A model generated the notes under the pieces. It saw nothing but the letters and a program-made list of their open reading frames with translations, ran no database searches and was not told the DNA's origin. The translations under genes were made by a program, and so were the position numbers. DNA of 64,000 nt from Spartinivicinus marinus. Lineage in GTDB: Bacteria; Pseudomonadota; Gammaproteobacteria; Pseudomonadales; Zooshikellaceae. Shown here piece after piece: positions 55,450 to 62,822 of the stretch (the stretch's first letter is position 1; each line of letters begins with the position of its first letter). The DNA lies in contig NZ_JAPJZK010000001.1 in assembly GCF_026309355.1 (NCBI RefSeq), positions 3,244,501 through 3,308,500 of the forward strand, given 5' to 3'.

Positions 55450-55824
55450 TCACTTGTTGGATTCTTCTAAAAGTTGGTCGATAGTGCTTGCTAGCTCCTT
55501 TTTGTCAGCAGGCTTGATCAAATACCCTTTGGCTCCTTGCTTCTTACCCCACAAGATATCTGTTTTCTGATCTTTTGTTGACAGGATCACTACTGGAATA
55601 TGTTTGGTGCGATCATCTGTAGTGATTTTTCTCGTGGCTTGAAATCCATTCATTTTAGGCATAACTATGTCCATCAGGATCAAGTCTGGCAAAATCTCAA
55701 TTGCTTTTTCAACACCCTCTTCACCGCTTTCGGCTGAATATATAGTGTGCCCAAGCCCCTCAAGAATTGCTTTATGTCCTTCTATCATTGTTGCTGAATC
55801 ATCTACGATTAAAATTCTTGCCAT
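55450..55824 (-). CDS. Single-domain response regulator (PilH/CheY-like)
   Basis: 124 residues, a lone receiver domain. Acidic pair D8-D9 (LIVDDSAT), phosphoacceptor D51 (LILMDIVMPKMNG), the switch residue in VILSTKDQ, and lysine in YLIKPADK are all present. The sequence resembles PilH/PilG, receivers acting with type IV pilus chemosensory kinases, but no pil genes are nearby. The partner kinase is elsewhere. Confidence 0.88.
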   Translation of the reverse strand: MARILIVDDSATMIEGHKAILEGLGHTIYSAESGEEGVEKAIEILPDLILMDIVMPKMNGFQATRKITTDDRTKHIPVVILSTKDQKTDILWGKKQGAKGYLIKPADKKELASTIDQLLEESNK

Positions 55825-55973
55825 AGAGTAGAACCCTTTCGAGCTTGTTAAGCAATAACAAGCATGTTGCCTATTTATGTATATCTTAGTTATTGATGAG
55901 TCAGACTGCTAAGTGCAAGCAATAAAATAGCTTGATGTTAGTGGCTGGGTAGTTCTCTTACGCCAGAGGAAGG

Positions 55974-56004
55974 ATCATATGATACAATTAAAAATATCAT
56001 ATGA
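55974..56004 (+). promoter_or_regulatory. Paired palindromic operator upstream of the Xre-RES operon
   Basis: ATCATATGA occurs at 55974-55982 and again at 55996-56004, 22 bases apart (two helical turns), ending 18 bases before the antitoxin start. Each contains the palindrome TCATATGA. The Xre antitoxin is the likely binder. Confidence 0.6.
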
Positions 56005-56022
56005 AACAACAAGGAGAGCAAA

Positions 56023-56496
56023 ATGACTGCCTCTGGAAGAGTAGAAAGCGGAAGCTCAAAGCTTCAATTTAACCCCGCCAAGTCTCTCAAAAAGAGCAAG
56101 CTAATTGCTCGTGTAATTGGCGTTGACCGGGTAAAAGTTCAGACCTCATTGTTAGAAGGCCTTTCAGTAAAGGCTATTGCTGATATTGAAAAGGCGCTAG
56201 GAATTGATCAAAAAACTTTCCTGCTAATTTCTGGTATGTCAAAAGCTACCCTAAGCCGTCGAAAAGAAGCAGGACGCCTGACGCCAGATGAATCAAGCAA
56301 GGTGTATCGGTTTGCTCAGCTATATGACTTAGTAAAAGCTATGATGCTGGACGACGACGAGAAGGCAAGAGACTGGCTACAGACACCAGAGCCTTTATTT
56401 GGTGGTAAAACCCCACTGGAGTATGCCAGAACAGAATTCGGCGCTAAGGAAGTAGAAGACCTTATCGGGCGTATCCGGCATGGGGTGTTTAGTTAA
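56023..56496 (+). CDS. Xre/ParS/MbcA-type antitoxin of a RES toxin-antitoxin pair
   Basis: 157 residues behind an AAGGAGAG ribosome site. An Xre-like helix-turn-helix (IDQKTFLLISGMSKATLSRR) precedes the C-terminal DUF2384 toxin-binding part (DLVKAMMLDDDEKARDWL, PLEYARTEFG). It should neutralise the downstream RES toxin and repress the operon. The stop overlaps the toxin start (TAATG). Confidence 0.9.
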   Translation: MTASGRVESGSSKLQFNPAKSLKKSKLIARVIGVDRVKVQTSLLEGLSVKAIADIEKALGIDQKTFLLISGMSKATLSRRKEAGRLTPDESSKVYRFAQLYDLVKAMMLDDDEKARDWLQTPEPLFGGKTPLEYARTEFGAKEVEDLIGRIRHGVFS

Positions 56497-56969
56497 TGCT
56501 AAAAGGATGGAGAATAGCAGCACCGGAATACTCAAAAACACCACAAGAGATGTTATCAGGCGAAGAGGCCTTTTTATTTGGTGGGCGCTGGAACTCAAAG
56601 GGAACAAGAGTTGTATATTTTGCTGAGAGCTTGGCGCTAGCCTCTATGGAATTGTTAGTGCACCTCAAGCAGTCGGATATACTGACACAATATTATAAGC
56701 TATCAGTATCGTTTGATGAGTCGTTAGCAATGGATTTAGATACGGATAGTTTACCGTCAAACTGGCAGTCTTACGAAATGGAGCCAGATACACAGGCTAC
56801 AGGTGATTACTGGGTGCAAAACAAGCTGTCATTGCTGCTTAGGGTGCCGAGCGTAATTGTTCCTGAAGAGTCAAATTACATACTTAATCCAGAGCACCCG
56901 GATTTTGATAAGCTTGATATAAGTGAAATTGTTGATTTTGGATTTGATTCTAGATTGGTGAAAAAATGA
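56496..56969 (+). CDS. RES-domain toxin
   Basis: 157 residues with the RES core: GWRIAAPEYS at the N-terminus, FGGRWNSKGTRVVYFAES near 28-45 and LASMELLVHL near 52. The R, Y and E residues of the NAD-degrading active site are in place. RES toxins destroy NAD+ by phosphorolysis or hydrolysis and stall growth when released from the antitoxin. It overlaps the antitoxin by one base and the next gene by four. Confidence 0.9.
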   Translation: MLKGWRIAAPEYSKTPQEMLSGEEAFLFGGRWNSKGTRVVYFAESLALASMELLVHLKQSDILTQYYKLSVSFDESLAMDLDTDSLPSNWQSYEMEPDTQATGDYWVQNKLSLLLRVPSVIVPEESNYILNPEHPDFDKLDISEIVDFGFDSRLVKK

Positions 56970-57154
56970 GTGACTCAGACAGTATAGCTGATCTGTTGTA
57001 TATGCCAGGTGTGGATGAAATTGACTTTGATCACCCCAAAGCAAACATTATTTTAAAGGATGATATTTACGAGGAGTTTCTAGAGATGCTGGAAAAAGAA
57101 CCAAGCCCAGCCCTTCAAGAGCTGTTAGAAAGCAAGCCTCCATGGGAGGAGTAA
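56966..57154 (+). CDS. Small acidic third gene of the Xre-RES operon
   Basis: 62 residues, strongly acidic (SDSDSIADLLYMPGVDEIDF, then ILKDDIYEEFLEMLEKEP). It overlaps the RES toxin stop by four bases (ATGA), so it is translated with the module. Most RES modules have two genes, and I do not know a family for this one. It might be an extra antitoxin-like or DNA-mimic protein. Confidence 0.65.
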   Translation: MSDSDSIADLLYMPGVDEIDFDHPKANIILKDDIYEEFLEMLEKEPSPALQELLESKPPWEE

Positions 57155-57206
57155 TAGCCTTGATGATCTAGAATATATAGGAGGGGGCAAATATTGGTGG
57201 TCTGGT

Positions 57207-57362
57207 ATGAAAAAAGTGCTCGTTATCATTGCATTGATATCAGCTACATGGGTGTTTTTTAATAAAAGTGGTGGATTATCCAATATAGCTACTGGTGAAG
57301 TAACTTTAGGACCAGGCGTTTACGCTAGAGCCATCCCCAAGCAAGAAAAAATTCGGAATTGA
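57207..57362 (+). CDS. Small exported or membrane protein ending in an IS remnant
   Basis: 51 residues. The N-terminus is an export signal or anchor (KKVLVIIALISATWVFF), followed by a short glycine-containing region (SGGLSNIATGEVTLGPGVYA). Its last codons and stop fall within 57338-57363, which matches the end of the IS4-family element at 22 of 26 positions. The gene was therefore probably longer and was cut by an insertion. The ribosome site is only fair. Confidence 0.4.
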   Translation: MKKVLVIIALISATWVFFNKSGGLSNIATGEVTLGPGVYARAIPKQEKIRN

Positions 57363-57363
57363 G
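57338..57363. mobile_element. Solo end of the IS4-family element
   Basis: Matches the reverse complement of the left end of the element at 46899 (CAAGCA-NN-AAAAA-N-TTCGGAAT-N-GAG) with four mismatches in 26 bases. Nothing else of the element remains. Confidence 0.6.
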
Positions 57364-57403
57364 TAATACTAAAAGTTGACATGTTCTAAGTGAAACGAAA
57401 ATA

Positions 57404-57470
57404 GTATACCCAGTGCGAAGGATTTTTAGGTTAGGCAATTGAACAATGTAATGAATCCTGAAGGGTATAC
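57404..57470. mobile_element. 67-base terminal-repeat element (MITE-like)
   Basis: Bounded by GTATACCC and its exact reverse complement GGGTATAC, with a second inner match (AGGAT/ATCCT). Its left part resembles 34392-34440. No coding content. It lies next to the solo IS end. Confidence 0.5.
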
Positions 57471-57506
57471 TTAGCAACTAAGTTATCTAGAACTTTATAC
57501 CACTGG

Positions 57507-57818
57507 TTATGCTACATGCGAATGTATAACCATCTTTCCTGCGCACTCGGTATCATTGCCTATCATTTCATCGTAAGGCGTATAGTGCACAAGGTTCATG
57601 CAAGCGATACTAATACCTTGAAAGCTTTCCTTAACGCTGTTAACACTATGAAAAATAACTGGCTGGTCTGTTATTTCGTCTCGGATGACACTGATGTGAT
57701 CATGGATGCGAACTTCTGCTAAATATATGTCCCCTTCATGGGAAATAATGTTGAGCTCATGAATAGGTAGGTGGTGAGACTTTATTTTCCTAAGATACAT
57801 GCTACGAGGCTCCTTCAT
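57507..57818 (-). CDS. Small cytoplasmic protein, possibly DUF6482
   Basis: 103 residues. The core IHELNIISHEGDIYLAEVRI, then HISVIRDEITDQPVIFHSVN and VKESFQGI, recalls DUF6482 proteins of Pseudomonas and relatives. I am not certain of the match. It has no signal peptide and no operon partner. Confidence 0.6.
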   Translation of the reverse strand: MKEPRSMYLRKIKSHHLPIHELNIISHEGDIYLAEVRIHDHISVIRDEITDQPVIFHSVNSVKESFQGISIACMNLVHYTPYDEMIGNDTECAGKMVIHSHVA

Positions 57819-58054
57819 ATGCAGACAGCTGACTTTTCAATCCTAGCTTAAGTAAGGAGCTTTAACCAAAGAATTAATGAAACAATTTATAATTAACTAT
57901 TAGCTAATGACTATAGCTTAGTTATTATCACTATAAGTGTTAATTCGTTATTTGAATTATGAATAACTCTATATTTGAAGGGAGTTCATTGCCACCAATT
58001 TAAACTGGTGGGTAAGGTATATGAAAACATCAAGCTACTATTAATGTCGTTTGA
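57819..58054. other. AT-rich gap
   Basis: No gene or clear structure seen; several TTA/TAA-rich stretches probably include the promoter of the minus-strand gene ending at 57507. Confidence 0.3.
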
Positions 58055-58744
58055 TTAAATAGGTATAAATGTTCCTGTTGCTACACCTCTAACTATAAAA
58101 TTAATTGTTCTGTTAGTTTTATCTGCAATGATCATGGCCATCATATCCTGTAAGGCAATCATTTTTCCAAATAACCGCTCAAAACTTAAGTTGAGTGAGT
58201 TACTGTTGGTCGCATTAGTTAGTAGATAAGGCTTTTCTTGTGAATTAAGTCGATGGTTTAACCGCCAGGCCAGTACCTCAATATTTCTTGCGCTATTGTA
58301 AAGTTTTTGTTGGTCTAATTCATCTAATACAAAAAACTCGTTACGATAATTATAAGACTGTTTGATCATATCGGTTAAGCCTGCCATTAAAGCAAATACT
58401 CGATCACCATGAAAGTGATCATCAAATGCCAATAACATGGCGTCGATAGCTTGTTTGCCAGAAAGCTCTGGATAACGTTTAAGGCCCGCTTCATTAAACA
58501 ACTGCTTAGTACGTGTTTTAATGGTTTGATCTGGGTTCTTAGCTAGCTCAGCAGGATTACGTTTATAAAGCTTAATTAATAATCGTTTAAGCAATTTCTC
58601 CATGTTTTGCCGAACTGAATCAGTCACTAAATCGGTATCTGTTTTTGCAAGATTTTCAATTTGGAAAGATTGGTTGGAGCAACCGGTCAATGTAAATATG
58701 CAAATTAACAGAAGGGCAACAGCTGGTTTATAATATCGCTTCAT
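58055..58744 (-). CDS. Conserved lipoprotein of unknown function
   Basis: 229 residues with a lipoprotein signal and lipobox LTGC (ALLLICIFTLTGCSNQ). The mature protein is mainly helical, with NMEKLLKRLLIKLYKRNP, then FDDHFHGDRVFALMAGL and LAWRLNHRLNSQ. Similar lipoproteins occur in Pseudomonas-type genomes without a defined role. Single-gene unit on the minus strand. Confidence 0.7.
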   Translation of the reverse strand: MKRYYKPAVALLLICIFTLTGCSNQSFQIENLAKTDTDLVTDSVRQNMEKLLKRLLIKLYKRNPAELAKNPDQTIKTRTKQLFNEAGLKRYPELSGKQAIDAMLLAFDDHFHGDRVFALMAGLTDMIKQSYNYRNEFFVLDELDQQKLYNSARNIEVLAWRLNHRLNSQEKPYLLTNATNSNSLNLSFERLFGKMIALQDMMAMIIADKTNRTINFIVRGVATGTFIPI

Positions 58745-58984
58745 TGGGTTTGTAGATTACTCTTATATCAAGGTTACTGACTATTTGAACAGATAAACTA
58801 CTTAGGTAGTATTTAAAAGATTACGTCATTTGGTTGAAAGTTCAATATAGAATGATTCTCAGAATAATAACTGGCTGCTTGATAGCACATAAAATAGATA
58901 AGCTGTATAGCCTTCGCGAAGCTGCATAAAGCTTCGTTACCTGACGACTCGCCCAAAAGCCATTCGCTTTGGCTCTATAATGTA

Positions 58985-59545
58985 ATGAAGGGTTACGGGT
59001 TGGCAGGTAAAGTGGTGTTCAAAACTGCAACAAACATAGCCACTGTGTGGCGTTGGGGTTTGGTAGGGCTTGCTATTGTTGGCTTGGACGGATGTGTCAC
59101 CCTAAGCCAGGAAGAGTGTTTGTCTGCAAACTGGCGAACTATTGGCTATGAAGACGGTACAAAAGGAAGGCTGCCTGGGTTTGTTGCAGAACACCGTAAA
59201 GCGTGTGCAAAGTATGGCATAGCCCCGGACTTAACGACTTATCAACAGGGGCGTGAGGAAGGGGTTCGGCATTATTGTCGTCCAGCCAATGGCTACTATT
59301 TGGGGCGGCATGGCTATAGTTACTCTGGGGTCTGTTCTGCTGAGGAAGAGCCTGAATTTTTACAGGCATGGCGGCAAGGAGAACGTGCTTATCGTACAGA
59401 ACAGCGGATACGAGAGTTAGAGCGAGAAATTTGGCAGCTTCGAGAGAACGTTGAAAGGCTAAAGCAGGAAAAGAACACAAAAATTCCGCCTCCATCATGC
59501 AGGTTGGTGAAACCCTATGCATTAGGTATAGTTATACAGTCGTAA
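58985..59545 (+). CDS. DUF2799 family lipoprotein
   Basis: 186 residues. A hydrophobic lead ends in lipobox DGC (VGLAIVGLDGC). The DUF2799 pattern is clear: EECLSANWRTIGYEDGTKG, RKACAKYGIAPD, YQQGREEGVRHYC, NGYYLGRHGYSYSGVC. A C-terminal coiled coil (EREIWQLRENVERLKQE) follows. The family is found in outer membranes of many Gammaproteobacteria, with function unknown. The two-component genes start about 100 bases later. Confidence 0.85.
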   Translation: MKGYGLAGKVVFKTATNIATVWRWGLVGLAIVGLDGCVTLSQEECLSANWRTIGYEDGTKGRLPGFVAEHRKACAKYGIAPDLTTYQQGREEGVRHYCRPANGYYLGRHGYSYSGVCSAEEEPEFLQAWRQGERAYRTEQRIRELEREIWQLRENVERLKQEKNTKIPPPSCRLVKPYALGIVIQS

Positions 59546-59646
59546 ATAATGCTGTTGGTTATAGCAGGTGGTGAGGGTGTTGCAAAAGTTGACGAATGAG
59601 GTCGTTTTGCGAAGTCCTCTGATGATAGGGGGCAATTAAACACTAC

Positions 59647-60384
59647 ATGTATAATGAAAAAAAAATTTTAGTTGTCGATGATGACATTGAGCTACGGCAG
59701 TTGCTCCATGATTATCTGGCGAAAAATGGTTTTCAAGTTCTTCAAGCCGGTGATGGGACAGAACTATTTCGTTTATTTCCTCTTCAGGCAGTCGATTTAA
59801 TTTTGCTGGATATCATGTTGCCTGGCGAAGATGGGTTTTCACTTTGTCAGAAAATTCGTCAATTGTCGGATGTACCAATCATTATGTTGACTGCCAGCTC
59901 AGATGAAACCGATAGTATTGTGGGGTTGGAAATGGGGGCTGATGACTATATGGCCAAGCCTTTTAATCCACGTGAACTGTTGGCTAGAATTAAAGCAATT
60001 TTACGAAGAACAGGGTCGTCAGATAGGCAGCAGGAGGTGGTTGCTGCCAAACGCTTTTTTTGTTTCTTGAACTGGGTGTTAGACTCAACTGCCAGAAAAC
60101 TGGTTGATGATAAGGGTAATGAAGTCACCTTATCAGGTGCCGATTTTGCTTTATTGATGTTATTTTTAGAGCGCCCGCAAACCATTCTAAAACGAGATGA
60201 GATTTCTGATTTAACTCGAGGGCGAGAAGCCAGCCCATTTGACCGTTCTATTGATGTCCATATCAGCCGGCTACGTCATCGCCTAGGTGATGATGGCAAG
60301 AACCCTCAGATTATTAAAACAGTAAGAGGGGTAGGCTATGTATTAGCAGTACCTGTCGTTCAGCAAGATGAAGTCGATTTCTAA
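59647..60384 (+). CDS. gltR: OmpR-family response regulator, GltR-like
   Basis: 245 residues: receiver domain with D12-D14 and phosphoacceptor D57 (LILLDIMLPGEDG), then a winged-helix DNA-binding domain (DVHISRLRHRLGDD near 210, IKTVRGVGYVL). The N-terminus of the output domain (FCFLNWVLDSTARKL) is like GltR of Pseudomonas. There GltR, with kinase GtrS, controls the gts glucose transporter. That order is seen here: regulator, kinase, then a sugar-binding protein gene after one intervening gene. It overlaps the kinase start by 17 bases. Confidence 0.85.
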   Translation: MYNEKKILVVDDDIELRQLLHDYLAKNGFQVLQAGDGTELFRLFPLQAVDLILLDIMLPGEDGFSLCQKIRQLSDVPIIMLTASSDETDSIVGLEMGADDYMAKPFNPRELLARIKAILRRTGSSDRQQEVVAAKRFFCFLNWVLDSTARKLVDDKGNEVTLSGADFALLMLFLERPQTILKRDEISDLTRGREASPFDRSIDVHISRLRHRLGDDGKNPQIIKTVRGVGYVLAVPVVQQDEVDF

Positions 60385-61831
60385 ACTTAGTAAACAAAAG
60401 CTTTGGCCTGGGTCGTTACGCTGGCGATTGGTCGTTGTGCTGTTGCTGGGTGTCTTGCTGGCTCAGGTAATCAGCAGTGTTGTTTGGATTACTCAAGCTC
60501 GCCGAGCAGAGGAAGCCAGTGTTACGAATATGGCGAATCATATGGCTTATGGTGTGGCTTCTACAGTAAAATTTTTCCAATCATTGCCGCATCAATATCG
60601 GCATATTGTGCTTGATCAGTTACGTAATATGGGAGGAACACGCTTTTTTGTTAGTGTTAACCAAGCACAAATATTAGTAGATGATCTGGCAGACAGTTAT
60701 CTGCATGACATAGTAATTGACCAGTTTTATACAATTTTACGGAAAGAGCTGGGTAGCAAACCAAAAATAATTGTGCAATTTGCTGAGTCAGAAAAGCTAA
60801 AAGTCTTTAATAATAATACCTACTTGACCGACTTGCCTCCCCGCTGGGCACATCATAGCTTACTGATTAAACCCTTATCGCCTCCAATTTTAGTTACTCA
60901 GATAAAACTAGCAGAAAAAGAGTGGCTATATGTAGCTGCGCTCATACCTCACCCGACTTTTTTAGCTAAGACTGAATTTATATCATTTGAGCGGGTATTA
61001 TTTTTAGGGTTAACCATGGTATGTGTGTTATTAATTTCTTTTTTCGCTGTACGCTGGTTGACAGAGCCGTTAGCAAGGTTATCTAAAGCTGCAGATGATT
61101 TGGGCAGAGATTTAGACCATCCCCCGCTTGCAGAAAAAGGCAGTAAGGAAATGATAGCCACTGCGCGAACGTTTAATGCAATGCAGCAGCGGCTTAAACG
61201 TTATATTGATGACCGGGCTCGATTGTTTGCTGCTATCTCTCATGATTTGAAAACCCCGATTACCCGGCTGCGGCTAAGAGCAGAAATGCTGGAAGAGGAA
61301 GTAAGCAGAGAAAAGTTTGTTACCGATTTGGAGGAGTTAGAAATAATGGTCAAAGGCGCCTTGCAATGCGCCAAGGATACTGAGCTTGACGAGCCGCAAT
61401 CACCAACAAACTTAATGGATATTATTAATAAATTAAAACGAGATGTGGAAGAAGCGGGCCACTCAATTAACATTTATGGGAAAATCAAAAAACCTTATAT
61501 GGGTAAACCGTTGGCTCTTAAACGTTGTTTAACCAACTTAATTGACAATGCCATTTTTTATGGTGAACGAGCAGAGTTAAACCTTGAAGATGGTGTCGAT
61601 GAAATTAAAATTATTATTCGTGATTATGGACCAGGTATTTCTGAAAAAGAGCTTGATCAGGTTTTTGAGCCTTATTACCGCATAGAAAAATCCCGTAATC
61701 GTAATACAGGTGGTACTGGTTTAGGATTAGGTATCGCGAGAAGTATAGTGAAAGCCCATGGTGGTGAGCTAATACTTGATAATCATCCTGAGTGTGGGCT
61801 TATCGTAAGAGTTGTCTTGCCTAGGCATTAG
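60368..61831 (+). CDS. gtrS: EnvZ/GtrS-like sensor histidine kinase
   Basis: 487 residues. Two membrane helices (about 20-40 and 210-230) bracket a 165-residue periplasmic sensor, followed by HAMP, HisKA (AISHDLKTPITRLRLRAE near 295) and HATPase with GLGLGIARSIV near 455. The HAMP region begins VRWLTEPLARLSKAADDLG. In Pseudomonas GtrS binds 2-ketogluconate and 6-phosphogluconate and activates GltR. The gene is translationally coupled to gltR. Confidence 0.85.
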   Translation: MKSISKLSKQKLWPGSLRWRLVVVLLLGVLLAQVISSVVWITQARRAEEASVTNMANHMAYGVASTVKFFQSLPHQYRHIVLDQLRNMGGTRFFVSVNQAQILVDDLADSYLHDIVIDQFYTILRKELGSKPKIIVQFAESEKLKVFNNNTYLTDLPPRWAHHSLLIKPLSPPILVTQIKLAEKEWLYVAALIPHPTFLAKTEFISFERVLFLGLTMVCVLLISFFAVRWLTEPLARLSKAADDLGRDLDHPPLAEKGSKEMIATARTFNAMQQRLKRYIDDRARLFAAISHDLKTPITRLRLRAEMLEEEVSREKFVTDLEELEIMVKGALQCAKDTELDEPQSPTNLMDIINKLKRDVEEAGHSINIYGKIKKPYMGKPLALKRCLTNLIDNAIFYGERAELNLEDGVDEIKIIIRDYGPGISEKELDQVFEPYYRIEKSRNRNTGGTGLGLGIARSIVKAHGGELILDNHPECGLIVRVVLPRH

Positions 61832-61857
61832 TGAGTGGTATTCTCAGCTTTGCGCAT

Positions 61858-62691
61858 TTAGCATGTTGCTAACGGAATATCCAGTCCTTTTCTGATGGCC
61901 GTTTGCAAAAGGTGCTGATACTGTTTGCTTCGTTTAAGTCGGCGCACGCTGTTACCGAGAGGGACTTTGATATTATGGTGCCGTTTGTGTAAATAAATAT
62001 ATAAATTAACACTTAGCTCTGAATAAACTGTTATATTTAATGACTTGAAACAGCTTTGTTGTTTATAAAAGTAAGCAACGGCTACAGGCATTATGGCTAC
62101 GTCTACCCGGTTGCGTTGTAGTAGAGTGGTCAACTGAATTAAATCTTTAGCAAGAAAAATATGCTGATGATCTATAAGTGTATGCGGTAATGACATGCCC
62201 CTAATAGTTGCTAGTCTGTAGGTGGAAACCTCTTTATCTGACCTAGGTAACTTACCAAACCCGGTAAAAGCTAAAAAGTAACTAAAGTAACTTGGCTCAA
62301 TTCTTATTAGATTTGGGTATTCGTCAATATAAACTTCATCTGAAAACATAAAAGTACCATCTAGCTTACCTTTATTGGTTTCACTTAATGTTCGCATAGC
62401 AGGTAGCGTAATAATTTTTATTTTGCAACCTATATCAGAAAAAATTAAATTTAAAAATCTATCGATAAAGCCTTGTTGGTTATTAGTATGGTATGGGGGA
62501 GATAATGGTGCAGCAAAAGTCAACGGTGTTTTCAGACAGTTAGAAGCAGGAGTAGAAGCTGCATGCAAGTACTGAATATAAACAGTTAGAAATAGTACTA
62601 AGTTAAGCCAGGCTGAAAGCTTACATGATAAAATGGAAAAAATATTTTTAATATACAATAAGCAATACCAGTTAATTAATTTATTGTACAA
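61858..62691 (-). CDS. Orphan periplasmic solute-binding protein (family 3-like)
   Basis: 277 residues. A long N-terminal lead with a hydrophobic helix (LNLVLFLTVYIQYLHAAS) suggests export. Segments PLTFAAPLSPPYHTNNQQGF and KIITLPAMRTLSETNKGKLDG fit the family 3 fold, followed by DVAIMPVAVAYF. It lies between the gtrS-like kinase and the sugar-binding protein gene, on the opposite strand, with no permease. It is the third such orphan in the window. Confidence 0.7.
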   Translation of the reverse strand: MYNKLINWYCLLYIKNIFSILSCKLSAWLNLVLFLTVYIQYLHAASTPASNCLKTPLTFAAPLSPPYHTNNQQGFIDRFLNLIFSDIGCKIKIITLPAMRTLSETNKGKLDGTFMFSDEVYIDEYPNLIRIEPSYFSYFLAFTGFGKLPRSDKEVSTYRLATIRGMSLPHTLIDHQHIFLAKDLIQLTTLLQRNRVDVAIMPVAVAYFYKQQSCFKSLNITVYSELSVNLYIYLHKRHHNIKVPLGNSVRRLKRSKQYQHLLQTAIRKGLDIPLATC

Positions 62692-62822
62692 AAACGAGTG
62701 TCTAACATCTATATTAAGCTATAAGTGTGTGGAAGCAATTGTTAGTCCAACTAGTGTAGAAAGGGAATAGAGTTGCAGCAAGTTATGGATATAGCTGAAA
62801 TGAATGATAATAAGGTAAAGGT

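Noticed and set aside
51382-57154. Integron gene-cassette array
   Set aside because: The region has many small genes and two similar hairpins, but genes lie on both strands, no integron integrase is present, and the hairpins are too short and lack the attC core sites.
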